A stretch of 25,292 nucleotides of DNA from positions 1-25,292 of IMG/VR virus record IMGVR_UViG_3300008516_000146, one strand, 5' to 3'. The DNA is from a virus. The translations under genes and the position numbers were made by a program. Shown piece by piece: positions 11,433 through 20,499 of the stretch. How positions within the stretch are numbered: position 1 is the first letter of the stretch; the number at the start of each line of letters is the position of its first letter. The notes beneath the pieces are model-generated. The model was not told the origin of the DNA and did no database searches. It was given only the letters and a program-made list of their open reading frames with translations.

Positions 11433-13082
11433 ATGTTATCTTTTATAGAGTTAAAATCTATTATTGAATCAAAGCCTGACCCTAGGATAATTGCAGCTAG
11501 GGAAATGAGCAATAAGCTGGTCTTGCACGTAGATGGTGTAGGATTACAGGATTTCCTTGCCCGTATAAACAACTACGAAAACGAAGAACAGTTTAAGGCA
11601 CGTGAGAAACATGCAATTTCAAATAAGTTTATCACAGAGGAACTACTCCGACCAACAGACAATGCATTTAATGCCCGTGGTGGTTCTAAAAACTACAAAT
11701 TCAAAACAGATTCAGAATTAAAAGAGATTCAGTTCACAAATAAGCTTTCAGAGATAAGAAATTCTCATTCTCTTAGTTGGTATATTGAAAATGAATGGTT
11801 TAATAAATTTATAACAGACCCAAATGGGCTTATCGTTATTGAATCAACCGAAGAAGGAGAAGAGGCGTATCCCACGTATAAATCTATTCATTCGATAAAA
11901 GGATACAAACAAAATGGAGTATTCGTTGATTGGGTTGTATTTGAACCTCACGAAGAAATAAAAACAGAAAAAATAGGGTTATCCTCAGAAATCATTAAAA
12001 GATTTTGGGCAGTCGATGAGGTGAATTGGTATTTAGTAAAACAGGAAGCCGGAAAAGTAATTATAGAAAACGTAATCCCACATGGATTCAATAGAACTCC
12101 GGCGATGCTATGTTCGAGTATTGTGGATAACGTTACCGGATGGAAAAAATCACCAATAGATGCTCAGGTTGAATTATTAAACAAATACGTTGTATCCCAT
12201 TCTGTCCTAAATATAGCAGAGTTTTTCCATAATTACCCACAAGTATATGAGTATGCTGATGACTGCGTTAGATGCGGTGGTAGTGGAAATCTAAATGAAA
12301 CTTTCCCTGATAAGCCATATGAGAAGTGTCCTAATTGTCAAAATGGTAGATTTGTTAAAAAGGATGTTACGGATGTTACGTATATGAAGGTGGCGAAAGA
12401 TAAGGACACGCCTATGTTGACAGTTCCTCCCAAGGGCGTTGTTGACATGCCTACTGAACCATGGGAATTGATGATCAAGTCGGTAGACAGAACGTGGAAT
12501 AGAATTTTCTTTTCTCACTGGGGAACAGTAGTATCAAGAGAAGGTAAAAACGAAACAGCTACCGGAAGATATATTGATGCACAGCCTGTAAATAACAGAC
12601 TTAATAAATATTCAAAATCAATAGAACAAGCGCATACAATTATAGCGAACTTTTTAGGTAATTTTTATTTCCCATTAACATTCGACAAGGCTTTTATTCA
12701 ATATGGTCGCAGATACCTTATAGAAACACCTGATCAAATTTGGGAAAAGTACCTAAAGGCTAAATTAGAAAAAGCCCCAGTTTCAACTTTGGATATTCTT
12801 TTGTCTCAGTATTTAGAATCTGAATTTAGGGAAAATGAGCAAATGTACATCGTAGAAACGAAGAAAGTAAAATTAGAACCATTCGTACATTGGGATATAG
12901 CATTAGTAAGAGAATCCCTTACTATATCAAATAAAGACAAACAAAGAAAAGAGTTCTTTGGCGAATGGGTGCAAACAAAATCAACAGAAGAGATGTTGTC
13001 CAGCGGTATAGAATCGTTAAGAGGCGATTTAAATAAATATGTTAAATTAAAAGTAATTAATGATGAAAGTAAAGTCAAGTAA
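11433..13082 (+). CDS. portal protein
   Basis: Forms the ring at the capsid vertex through which TerL pumps DNA. The 549-residue size, the position before scaffold and capsid genes, and the alpha/beta body with VDWVVFEPHEEI and NRTPAMLCSSIVDN fit the portals of Bacteroidota siphoviruses. A four-Cys cluster, C278-x2-C281-GGSG and C299-x2-C302, probably binds zinc; I associate such a knuckle with portals of this phage group. The C-terminal third (KAKLEKAPVSTLDILLSQYL, then EEMLSSGIESLRGDL) is helical. It overlaps the next gene by 23 nt. The portal call rests on order, size and pattern. Confidence 0.8.
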   Translation: MLSFIELKSIIESKPDPRIIAAREMSNKLVLHVDGVGLQDFLARINNYENEEQFKAREKHAISNKFITEELLRPTDNAFNARGGSKNYKFKTDSELKEIQFTNKLSEIRNSHSLSWYIENEWFNKFITDPNGLIVIESTEEGEEAYPTYKSIHSIKGYKQNGVFVDWVVFEPHEEIKTEKIGLSSEIIKRFWAVDEVNWYLVKQEAGKVIIENVIPHGFNRTPAMLCSSIVDNVTGWKKSPIDAQVELLNKYVVSHSVLNIAEFFHNYPQVYEYADDCVRCGGSGNLNETFPDKPYEKCPNCQNGRFVKKDVTDVTYMKVAKDKDTPMLTVPPKGVVDMPTEPWELMIKSVDRTWNRIFFSHWGTVVSREGKNETATGRYIDAQPVNNRLNKYSKSIEQAHTIIANFLGNFYFPLTFDKAFIQYGRRYLIETPDQIWEKYLKAKLEKAPVSTLDILLSQYLESEFRENEQMYIVETKKVKLEPFVHWDIALVRESLTISNKDKQRKEFFGEWVQTKSTEEMLSSGIESLRGDLNKYVKLKVINDESKVK

Positions 13083-13512
13083 GAAGACCTACAACAAGCA
13101 TCACGTTAAAAGAGATCCGAACACTCTGTTATTTCTGACTAATAAAGAAGGAAATCCAATAGCAGGTGATTTTATTAGGGACACTCGTATTACGGATTCT
13201 GTTGCAGAAGAATTAAACTCAAACTCAGGAGCATCTGGTTATGTTTGGGTTGAGGACAAATCAGCAGAAATTGAAGAAGAAAAGCTAAAAGCTGAGAAAA
13301 TCAAGAAAGAACAGTTGGAAAAAGAACTAGCCAAGAAGAAGGAAAAAGAGAAGATCGAGGCAGAACGCAAAAAGTTAGCTGATCAGAACAAAGAGAGCGA
13401 CCCAGAACTAGACAAACTGAAAGCGGAGGCAAAAGAATTAGGCATCAAGAGTGCCCATGTAATGAAAAAAGAAACATTAATCGAAAAAATTAACGAATCA
13501 AAAGACAAGTAA
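13060..13512 (+). CDS. coiled-coil protein with a C-terminal HeH/Rho-N-like module
   Basis: The basic N-terminus and a beta-type region (PNTLLFLTNKEGNPIAGDFI) are followed by a long Lys/Glu coiled coil (residues about 65-115). A C-terminal helix-extended-loop-helix follows: LDKLKAEAKELGIKSAHVMK, then KETLIEKI. This tail resembles HeH/LEM or Rho N-terminal folds, which bind nucleic acid in some phage proteins. It overlaps the portal gene by 23 nt and is followed by the scaffold gene after 1 nt. A head-assembly or DNA-contact role is likely; the exact function is unknown. Confidence 0.6.
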   Translation: MMKVKSSKKTYNKHHVKRDPNTLLFLTNKEGNPIAGDFIRDTRITDSVAEELNSNSGASGYVWVEDKSAEIEEEKLKAEKIKKEQLEKELAKKKEKEKIEAERKKLADQNKESDPELDKLKAEAKELGIKSAHVMKKETLIEKINESKDK

Positions 13513-13513
13513 A

Positions 13514-14362
13514 ATGGCATTATCACAAGCAGATTTACAAGTAATTCAAACGGTGTTTGGAAAAACAGCCGAAGAATTAAGCGGTGCTTTATCTTCAGAA
13601 GACGAGGTAACGCTTGGGTTGAAGTTAGACGGAACAGTTTATACTCCTGAACAAATAAAAGATATTGGAACAAAAAATCAGGATGCATGGATTGAGGTTG
13701 GCTACAAAAAAATAGCTAAGGAACTTGAATTAGAACTAAAGGAAGGCGATAAAGACGTAAAGATAATCGCAGGGAAACTAAGAGGTGCAGTAGAAGCCGA
13801 AATGGAAGAAAAATACAAAGACAGGACTCCATCAGAAGAATTAAAAGCCGCACAAAAAGCAAGAGACACTGAAATTGATAAGTATAATATCCTATACAAA
13901 ACATACGAGGAAAAACTGACAGAGCTTGAATTGGAAAAAGAAAATTCCAATAAGTTTAAAAACGAAACCAAAGAAAAAGAAAGAGACAATAACATCCTTT
14001 CATATTTTCCTGACAAGATGCTTCAAGATAAAAATGACGCATTATTGATTGCTAAAAATTCAATCACATCAGAAGAAATAGAGGGCGTTACGTATCACAA
14101 GATAAATGGCAAAAACGTACTTGACGCAACTGGCAAGCCAGCAGAATTTCAAGATGTTATTTTGCAACTTGTAGAAGATAAGGGCTGGGTAAAAGGCAAC
14201 GGAAAAGAAGGAAAAGATCAAAATCCAGACAGAAAAACAGTGCCGAATAATTTGAGCTATAGTGATGCAGAAGCTTATTTAGCCAAAAAAGGTATCCCAG
14301 CAATGTCGCAAGAGGGTTCTGAATTATTTGCACAATTAACATTAGAAGGAGAAAAGAAATAG
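13514..14362 (+). CDS. putative capsid scaffold protein
   Basis: Scaffolds guide capsid subunits into a prohead and then leave. The 282-residue product is highly charged and mostly helical, with a long coiled-coil region (about 110-160, EKLTELELEKENSNKFKNET) and a basic or mixed C-terminus (YSDAEAYLAKKGIPAMSQEG). It has no membrane segment or enzyme motif and lies directly before the major capsid gene, which is the usual scaffold position. No protease motif is visible in or near it, so whether it is cleaved is unknown. Confidence 0.7.
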   Translation: MALSQADLQVIQTVFGKTAEELSGALSSEDEVTLGLKLDGTVYTPEQIKDIGTKNQDAWIEVGYKKIAKELELELKEGDKDVKIIAGKLRGAVEAEMEEKYKDRTPSEELKAAQKARDTEIDKYNILYKTYEEKLTELELEKENSNKFKNETKEKERDNNILSYFPDKMLQDKNDALLIAKNSITSEEIEGVTYHKINGKNVLDATGKPAEFQDVILQLVEDKGWVKGNGKEGKDQNPDRKTVPNNLSYSDAEAYLAKKGIPAMSQEGSELFAQLTLEGEKK

Positions 14363-14429
14363 CGGTGCTATAAGAGATATATGGCGGTGTCCATTGTAAT
14401 TTTTAATTATTAACAAATAAATTTTTAAT

Positions 14430-15509
14430 ATGTCGTATTTTGAACCTAGTGCATTAGTCGCAGGACAAGCACTTTTTTTACAAAATTACAAGAAAGGCGA
14501 ATGGAGATTACCTGACACTGCCGTATTGGCTAGTATGCATACAGGGCAAAAAGCCAACCCTTTCTTAGCGTCCCTGAGAACAAGGGAAGATCGTTCTGTA
14601 TATGCTTATATGCCTATACGTAGAGCTAAAGGCACAGCAACAGCTCGTGCATACAATCACACAGGAGATCGTGGTGATTCTGCTGCTTCAACATTAAGTT
14701 GGAACTCAATTGTGGAGACGTTTTCTATTTCATTGAAGCAAAATGATAATAACGTGCTATCTTTTGAGGAAAACTATGCGTCTCAGTTCAATAGTTCTAT
14801 TATGAATATTCTTGAGCGTCAAGAGACGGCTCAGTTAGCTAATTTAATTGCTGATCGTACCCAAATCAACAAAGGGACTATACAAGGAGCATGGAACCCT
14901 GTTGATTATGTGATGGAAATAAATAATTCAGCAGAAGAAAAGTTCTTCCAAAATGTAAGGACATCGATGAAGAATAACCTTTTTCGTAACAATGTGATGG
15001 TTATTGCTGATTCACTTGCTTACATGAATGCTGATTTTGGTGCTGCACAAGGTGCGGCAAATGCCACCAATCTTGGATTCCAATTTAATGGAATGAATAT
15101 AATGGCAACCGCTTCCGATATCGACACTGATTATAACGGTGCTGCAATAGCATTCGATATGAATACTGTTGGTATTATTCCTTGGATTCCGCCTATCAAT
15201 AGGCAACCATTAGACCCCAAGGATGCGTTGAGTTTCAATGGCAGTTTTGGCTCAGTTAAAGTGCCAGTTTATGATGACAAAGGAAGCATTGCTTATTCCT
15301 TAGATTTTGCAATTCACTCTTATGCTCAACGTGCAGATGCTTCTGGAGAAGGTGGGTCAGCGCAAGATGTTGAGATCGAAGTAGAAGTTTCTTTGGATAT
15401 GGCTTATTTGTCAGCTCCATTATCTACATATCGTGCTACTGGAACATGGGCAGGTAAAACTGACTCAATGGTTTATGAATTTGGACTTTTACCAGCAGGA
15501 GTAGATTAA
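14430..15509 (+). CDS. major capsid protein
   Basis: Shell protein of the head, 359 residues, probably HK97-like in fold given the phage type. Features include an N-terminal arm (SYFEPSALVAGQALFLQNYK), a central block LSWNSIVETFSISLKQNDNN, then a helix with ILERQETAQLANLIADRTQI, and a C-terminal beta-rich domain (DVEIEVEVSLDMAYLSAPL). It lies directly after the scaffold gene. The leader (AACAAATAAATTTTTAAT before the ATG) is A/T-rich without Shine-Dalgarno, typical of strongly expressed genes in this phylum. The assignment is by position, length and composition. Confidence 0.78.
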   Translation: MSYFEPSALVAGQALFLQNYKKGEWRLPDTAVLASMHTGQKANPFLASLRTREDRSVYAYMPIRRAKGTATARAYNHTGDRGDSAASTLSWNSIVETFSISLKQNDNNVLSFEENYASQFNSSIMNILERQETAQLANLIADRTQINKGTIQGAWNPVDYVMEINNSAEEKFFQNVRTSMKNNLFRNNVMVIADSLAYMNADFGAAQGAANATNLGFQFNGMNIMATASDIDTDYNGAAIAFDMNTVGIIPWIPPINRQPLDPKDALSFNGSFGSVKVPVYDDKGSIAYSLDFAIHSYAQRADASGEGGSAQDVEIEVEVSLDMAYLSAPLSTYRATGTWAGKTDSMVYEFGLLPAGVD

Positions 15510-15510
15510 T

Positions 15511-16908
15511 ATGAGATATTTCTTAATATTAGCAATACTACTGTTCGGAGCAACAGTGTTTGCGCAGAACAAAACAGTAACAATTGAACCAGAAACAGCA
15601 TCATCTCCCGGTGGTACTTATTCTGACCTTTCATTTAATGCATCTGATACAATTAATGAATCTGAAACATATTGGATTTTATATAATTGCGAAAAGAAAT
15701 ACCATCAGATGCAGAATGTTTGGATTGATATTGATTCTGTTAGTGGCGGGCCAGGTGTTACTATCACCCTAAAAGGAAGGGTGTTTGATAGTGATTCTTG
15801 GACTACTATTGGAACTCCTGTTGTGTGGGCTGGAACAGTCGATACAACATTTCTGTATAGCAATACCACTGCAAACGCATATCGTTTTTATAGACTTGAA
15901 TTTGTTGCCGATGCAACAGATCAACAATCTTTAATTGCTGATGTAAAATTTAAGACATGGCTTACTGGTGGAGATTTATCTACTGCCTCTTTGTCATTGA
16001 GTGGAAATTTAGTTGTTACAGGTACATCTACACTTACGGGTGCAGTAACGGCAAATGGAGGAATTACATTAGGGGCAGGAGATGACCTTATAGGTTCAGC
16101 TACTTCCGACATAACTATCAATACGGATAAGTTTACTGTTGCTGGCGCAACTGGAGATGTAATCGTAGGAAACGACCTAGACGTTGTTGGTGATTTAACC
16201 GCTGGAACTATTGCTTCTGATGCTGGTATTACGGCGACTTCTGGTGTTGATTTAGGAACTTCTCAGGCATTAGTTGGAACAACTTCACTTACAATAGGCG
16301 CAGGAACACAAACGGTAGCTGTAAATAGTTCAGACTGGGATATAGGCGCTACTGGTGACATGACAGGTATTGGAGCGATTACCTCTGATGGTATAATCAC
16401 CGCAGGGGCAGGGATAACAAACCCAACTGAATCTACTCATATATGGGCTACAGGTGGAAGCGTTGCTTTAGCAACTAGTGGTACAGATGTAGCCTGTTCT
16501 GATGGTGCTAGATATTGGACTGAAATAATGATACCTAATAATGTAACATTAACAGGAATATCATATTTGGTAGGCTCTGTTGGTGGAACTGATTCGGTTG
16601 TTGTTCAATTATGTAATTCTGCTGGCGTAGAAGTAGCTACATCAAGAGATGTTGGGGCTGCTGCCGATATAGTAGGAACGGCTGCTGAGTTTCAAAGTGT
16701 TGACTTTGATACTCCTTATGCGGCAACCGCTGGTGTTTATTATGTAGCTGTCCAATTTAACGGGACTACTGCTAAATTCAGAACATACCCAATTGCAGGC
16801 AGTCCATTTGTGGCGGCAACAGCAGCAGGTACTTATGGAACTAAAGCAGACATAACTCCGGGGACTACGTTTACTGCCGATAAAGGGCCAATATTTATAA
16901 CGTATTAA
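15511..16908 (+). CDS. exported repeat protein with signal peptide, 465 aa
   Basis: It begins with a classical Sec signal peptide, MRYFLILAILLFGATVFAQ, probably cut after Ala-Gln or just before Gln. A beta domain of about 135 residues (WIDIDSVSGG, LKGRVFDSDSWTTIG) follows, paralogous to the whole of the next gene's product. The middle part is fibre-like, with short Gly/Thr/Ser/Asp repeats (TGTSTLTGAVTANGGITLGAG) resembling a beta-helix. The C-terminal domain begins near SVALATSGTDVACSDG. It starts 1 nt after the capsid gene, so it belongs to the head operon. A signal peptide on a virion-operon protein is unusual: it may be a fibre or decoration protein, or a surface protein of the infected cell. 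Confidence 0.68.
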   Translation: MRYFLILAILLFGATVFAQNKTVTIEPETASSPGGTYSDLSFNASDTINESETYWILYNCEKKYHQMQNVWIDIDSVSGGPGVTITLKGRVFDSDSWTTIGTPVVWAGTVDTTFLYSNTTANAYRFYRLEFVADATDQQSLIADVKFKTWLTGGDLSTASLSLSGNLVVTGTSTLTGAVTANGGITLGAGDDLIGSATSDITINTDKFTVAGATGDVIVGNDLDVVGDLTAGTIASDAGITATSGVDLGTSQALVGTTSLTIGAGTQTVAVNSSDWDIGATGDMTGIGAITSDGIITAGAGITNPTESTHIWATGGSVALATSGTDVACSDGARYWTEIMIPNNVTLTGISYLVGSVGGTDSVVVQLCNSAGVEVATSRDVGAAADIVGTAAEFQSVDFDTPYAATAGVYYVAVQFNGTTAKFRTYPIAGSPFVAATAAGTYGTKADITPGTTFTADKGPIFITY

Positions 16909-16909
16909 T

Positions 16910-17344
16910 ATGAGACGGTTAATACTAATTCTGGCTTTAGTCGTAGTAGCTACGATGGTCAGAGGACAGACAGCAACATTTACCATCCCTAGTGATGGGA
17001 CATACATTGAACGTGCTACTGATTATTTATTGACAAATACAACTGCATCGTGGTTTAAAATAGTTGCATCAAAGAAATACAATAGCACGCAGATCTTCAC
17101 TTGTATTTTGGATTCTACATCTGGTAACCACACTAATATCGCGGTTAGTTTATGGGGAAGGGAGTTTGATACTAGTTCGTGGACACAGATTGGCTCTACC
17201 GTTAATTCAACGGCTGGAACTGATACTGTAACGATAATAAATACGTCATTCACTGCATATCGGGAATTTAAGTTTAATTATCTCGGAACAGGAACGGGTA
17301 CTTCAACTATCCAAAATCAGGAATTTAAAATGTTTTTACACTAG
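16910..17344 (+). CDS. exported single-domain paralogue with signal peptide, 144 aa
   Basis: The signal peptide MRRLILILALVVVATMVRGQ is followed by one beta-rich domain. It shares with the N-terminal domain of the upstream protein the order LDSTSG..T.I.VSLWGREFD, SSWTQIGS.V, and a later TxDTVT..N. The pair therefore arose by duplication; this copy lacks the fibre-like and C-terminal domains. It starts 1 nt after the upstream stop and abuts the connector gene. Both products would be exported, perhaps forming one complex on the cell surface or virion. No enzymatic motif is seen, and the function is unknown. Confidence 0.65.
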   Translation: MRRLILILALVVVATMVRGQTATFTIPSDGTYIERATDYLLTNTTASWFKIVASKKYNSTQIFTCILDSTSGNHTNIAVSLWGREFDTSSWTQIGSTVNSTAGTDTVTIINTSFTAYREFKFNYLGTGTGTSTIQNQEFKMFLH

Positions 17345-18388
17345 ATGCTAAGATTTTCAAACATATCATTTACGGGTATAGTTGGTTATAAACAGCCAAC
17401 TATATCCACTTATGCTATTGTTGACGATGCAAATTTAGCTTCAACCACTGGTCTTTATGTTCAGGGTGCTAGTAGAATAGCAACTATCAAGAATCTAAAA
17501 CTTCTTATGGAAGATGATGGTATTTCTGATGGAGATTTTAATACTTACTTGACCGAGATCATAAACGAAGCGGCAAGTAATGTATTAAATCAGATTTTCT
17601 CAGAAAAACCAAATCTTCTTCGCAATGAGTTATTGTATAAAGAAGAATATGATTTTCAACACCCGCTTACACTTGAAACAGCATTTGTTGGAGTTGAGAT
17701 AAGTGTTATTAATAAGAAGGAGTTATCGAACATCATAAATAATATTATTCTTAGTTTTAATGGTATTGGAACAATTTCGCTTAAATTATTTCAAAGCGGA
17801 AAGAAAACAGCCATTCAAACAAAAGAAGTAGCCGTAACCGATGGTGAAACAAACTCGATTGTTAATTGGGTTTTAGATTACACTAGCGGTGTAGGCGGCA
17901 AATATTACTTAGGGTATTTAACTTCTGCTTTATCTATTAGTCCATACGACAGAGAATACAAGATGGCAAGCATCCCAACTTCTTTCGGGCATTTTAATGT
18001 TCGTCCAATAAAAGTTGTTGATTGGGATTCTGCTACTCTATTTGATGTAAATGACATAGAGTACACTTCTGAGATTTGGGGCATTAATTTGGATATGTCT
18101 ACTTATTGGGATTACACCGACTTAGTAAACAAAAATAAAACATTGTTTGCAAAAGCGATTCAAATCCAATCTGCTGTTGAGATTTTAAAAGTCATAGCAG
18201 CATCCACGAGGTCAAGCGAAACCGAAAGGATAATTAAGTCACGTGCTAATTTAGAGCTTAACGGCAATAAGTATAACAAGACAATCCCAGAAAGCGTAGG
18301 TATAATGAATGATTTGAATGGAGAAATTAAGCGATTGAGAAATATTTTTTCAGAGCCGCGTATTAAACGGGTAACATTGAGATCATGA
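17345..18388 (+). CDS. putative head-tail connector or neck protein, 347 aa
   Basis: A 347-residue protein with an N-terminal beta segment (LRFSNISFTGIVGYKQPTIS), a helical part (DFNTYLTEIINEAASNVLNQ, then IFSEKPNLL), a central beta domain and a helical C-terminal third (AKAIQIQSAVEILKVIAAST). No family is recognised. Its placement after capsid genes and before short neck-type genes suggests a connector, and its helical start resembles head-completion adaptors in a loose way. It overlaps the next gene by 4 nt (ATGA). Confidence 0.5.
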   Translation: MLRFSNISFTGIVGYKQPTISTYAIVDDANLASTTGLYVQGASRIATIKNLKLLMEDDGISDGDFNTYLTEIINEAASNVLNQIFSEKPNLLRNELLYKEEYDFQHPLTLETAFVGVEISVINKKELSNIINNIILSFNGIGTISLKLFQSGKKTAIQTKEVAVTDGETNSIVNWVLDYTSGVGGKYYLGYLTSALSISPYDREYKMASIPTSFGHFNVRPIKVVDWDSATLFDVNDIEYTSEIWGINLDMSTYWDYTDLVNKNKTLFAKAIQIQSAVEILKVIAASTRSSETERIIKSRANLELNGNKYNKTIPESVGIMNDLNGEIKRLRNIFSEPRIKRVTLRS

Positions 18389-18921
18389 GTATTCATTTAA
18401 AGACAAATGCAGTTGGATTAGATCGTAGGATCAATAGGATCATTGGAAGGCTTAATGCTTCTTTAAATGTTGAGAATAACTGGGGTATAGAAATATACGG
18501 AAAGGTTTATCGAAACACGAGAGAAGTTGATGGTAAGAAAAGTATTGTTCCAGAGGTTTTTACTACGAAATATATCCCAGTATTTGTTGATGATACTCAG
18601 GATATGATTGCGTTTATTCCAGAAAAGATACCAGAAATTAATAATGGTACTGTTTTTCATGATGTAGATATAGCTTTTTCGCTTCAACTTGACAATCTCA
18701 GTGAGTCAACTCAAAGAGAAGATGAAAAAGCGTTTCTCACAGCAAAGAAAGCAGTTGAACAGGCTGGATTAAACATAATTGGCGTTAAAAAAGAGTTGCC
18801 AGATGTGTATTCTGATTTTGATTGGTCAAGATATGAATACAGAAACATGCAGCCTTGGATAAATTTTAGTTTTACAGTTAAATTAACATATAAAAATATA
18901 AATTGTAATGAGTTGTTATAG
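18385..18921 (+). CDS. putative tail-terminator or neck protein, 178 aa
   Basis: A mixed alpha/beta protein, MSIHLKTNAVGLDRRINRII, followed by IEIYGKVYRNTREVDGKKSI and later a beta pair (FHDVDIAFSLQLDNLSESTQ, WINFSFTVKLTYKN). The 178-residue length and the slot before the tail tube candidate suggest a tail terminator or neck protein, but no motif confirms it. It overlaps its neighbours by 4 nt upstream and 14 nt downstream, so translation is likely coupled. Confidence 0.45.
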   Translation: MSIHLKTNAVGLDRRINRIIGRLNASLNVENNWGIEIYGKVYRNTREVDGKKSIVPEVFTTKYIPVFVDDTQDMIAFIPEKIPEINNGTVFHDVDIAFSLQLDNLSESTQREDEKAFLTAKKAVEQAGLNIIGVKKELPDVYSDFDWSRYEYRNMQPWINFSFTVKLTYKNINCNELL

Positions 18922-19786
18922 TACAGGAAATACAGGTCGAAAATATTGTGTCGCTGGCACTATATACGACCGTCCTACTGGATTTATTTTTGCCGACAGA
19001 GGGCATACCCAAACTGCTGCTAACTTTTTGTTAGAAGCAACATGGTTGACTGGTATTAAAAGTCAGTTATTGTATCCAGTAATAGGAGAAGAGATCGTTA
19101 AGAACGTAACAGATTCAAGCTCTGATGTTACGCTTAGAACGTATGAGAACGACACAGAGAAGCTAGTTAAGCGTGGAAAATATAAGTACATGTTCACACT
19201 AGAAGTTAATGAATGCCTTAAAAAGAAATTGATTTATTTCGATGGATTTACAGAAGGCGTTTATTTCACTTATGGCGAAGCAATCCGTGGAAGAACCATC
19301 GATTCTGGAATTAATGTTGTGCCAATAAGAGTTTCAATGACAATAGTTGACAAAGAGAAATTATTGACAACTGGCGGAGAAGGTGGAACTGTTGATATAA
19401 TCATTCAATTAGAGAATCAAAAAGACTTGAACTTGTATGATTATGGAAGAGTTATGTCATGGGAACCCGAAGACCTTGATGGATTAACAGAAGTTGATCT
19501 TACATTAATAGGAACGGCTAGTGCTACAACTGTAGTTGTTGATGTAACATCTACTTGTTATGGAAACACAAAAGCCATTGCTGGACTTGGATTAACGTCT
19601 GCTGATTGGGTAGTTGAAAATGGAACGGTAGTTTCTGCTGTAGAAAGTTCAACTATACCTGGAAGATACACCATAACTGGAACTACGTTTGCAACTGGAA
19701 CATTTAACTTAGCTGCACCATCAGTGCCTAGGTCAGATGATGTCCTTGTTATTTCAAGCGGAACTATTACCATTACGGTAGCATAA
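18908..19786 (+). CDS. putative major tail (tube) protein with an Ig-like C-terminus
   Basis: Residues about 1-170 form a beta-rich domain (GLIFADRG-like GFIFADRGHTQTAANFLLEA, KSQLLYPVIGEEIVKNVTDS). Residues about 190-292 form a Thr/Val/Ser-rich domain with short strands (TASATTVVVDVTSTC, VISSGTITITVA), reminiscent of the Ig-like decorations on many tail tube proteins. Its location two genes before the chaperone-like pair and tape measure is the usual position of the tail tube gene. The assignment is by order and composition only. Confidence 0.55.
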   Translation: MSCYSTGNTGRKYCVAGTIYDRPTGFIFADRGHTQTAANFLLEATWLTGIKSQLLYPVIGEEIVKNVTDSSSDVTLRTYENDTEKLVKRGKYKYMFTLEVNECLKKKLIYFDGFTEGVYFTYGEAIRGRTIDSGINVVPIRVSMTIVDKEKLLTTGGEGGTVDIIIQLENQKDLNLYDYGRVMSWEPEDLDGLTEVDLTLIGTASATTVVVDVTSTCYGNTKAIAGLGLTSADWVVENGTVVSAVESSTIPGRYTITGTTFATGTFNLAAPSVPRSDDVLVISSGTITITVA

Positions 19787-19790
19787 AATA

Positions 19791-19810
19791 GGGGTGGGGC
19801 AACTCACCCC
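19791..19810 (+). terminator. hairpin between the tail tube candidate and the next gene
   Basis: GGGGTG (19791-19796) and CACCCC (19805-19810) form a perfect 6-bp GC-rich stem with an 8-nt loop, followed only by AATTT. It may be a partial terminator or an RNA stability element after a highly expressed tube gene. Because the hairpin covers a possible GTG at 19794, the next gene is taken to start at ATG 19818. Confidence 0.5.
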
Positions 19811-19817
19811 AATTTAC

Positions 19818-20285
19818 ATGAATAAGATTGAACAGCAAATATCGAGGTTTAAGAAGTTGGACATAAATGAACTTTTCAAGCAATCTGTAATAGAAACAAA
19901 GGAAAGTTTATTGGGTCATGTAAAAACACAAAACCTTTTTGGTGTAGCATCTGACGGTGGGATACTTGGAGAATATAAATGGGAAAGTTATGCAAATCTT
20001 AAATCTGAACACATTGCATCTTATCACGCTCCATACGGATTATATAATCTTGAACTAGAGGGTGACTTTCACGATGATATGGTTGTTAGTTTTAATTTGT
20101 ATGGTGACATTGAAATTGACTCAACGGATAATAAAACATTAAAATTAGAACTGTTAGTATCCAAAGAAAGAGGTCAGGATGGTGGACAATTAATATTTGC
20201 ACTTACTAATGAAAATTTAATCATATATACAAAACAACTATATCCTGTTTTAATTAAGAAAATAAGAAATGCACTCGGATACTGA
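19818..20285 (+). CDS. hypothetical tail-region protein, 155 aa
   Basis: It begins MNKIEQQISRFKKLDINELF (helical), then a beta-rich middle (YGLYNLELEGDFHDDMVVSF, LYGDIEIDSTDNKTLKLELL) and a basic end (TKQLYPVLIKKIRNALGY). A GTG at 19794 would add eight residues but lies inside a strong hairpin, so the ATG is preferred. It overlaps the next gene by 17 nt. No family is recognised; a tail-assembly role follows only from position. Confidence 0.55.
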   Translation: MNKIEQQISRFKKLDINELFKQSVIETKESLLGHVKTQNLFGVASDGGILGEYKWESYANLKSEHIASYHAPYGLYNLELEGDFHDDMVVSFNLYGDIEIDSTDNKTLKLELLVSKERGQDGGQLIFALTNENLIIYTKQLYPVLIKKIRNALGY

Positions 20286-20496
20286 TATATTTCATTTAAA
20301 ATACATTCTGTACATGACAGAACTTGAAAATCTAAGAAAGAATAAAAGTTTATTCGGGTTTTTTATAGCGATTTGGTTCATGTGTGTTTTAAGGCTAAAA
20401 TTAGCCAATATAAGAACACTTTATAAGAAAGGCACAATTACAAATGATGTGTCAGATATTTATCAGGGAATGCTTAAAAAAGCACTTAAAATATAA
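20269..20496 (+). CDS. hypothetical protein, 75 aa
   Basis: A small basic protein with one hydrophobic stretch, KSLFGFFIAIWFMCVLRLKL, which could be a membrane segment or a buried helix, and a polar tail TNDVSDIYQGMLKKALKI. ATG 20269 overlaps the previous gene by 17 nt; ATG 20314 (MTELENLRKNKS) would give 60 residues and no overlap. Its position three genes before the tape measure is consistent with a tail-assembly accessory. The family is not recognised. Confidence 0.5.
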   Translation: MHSDTDIFHLKYILYMTELENLRKNKSLFGFFIAIWFMCVLRLKLANIRTLYKKGTITNDVSDIYQGMLKKALKI

Positions 20497-20499
20497 ATT

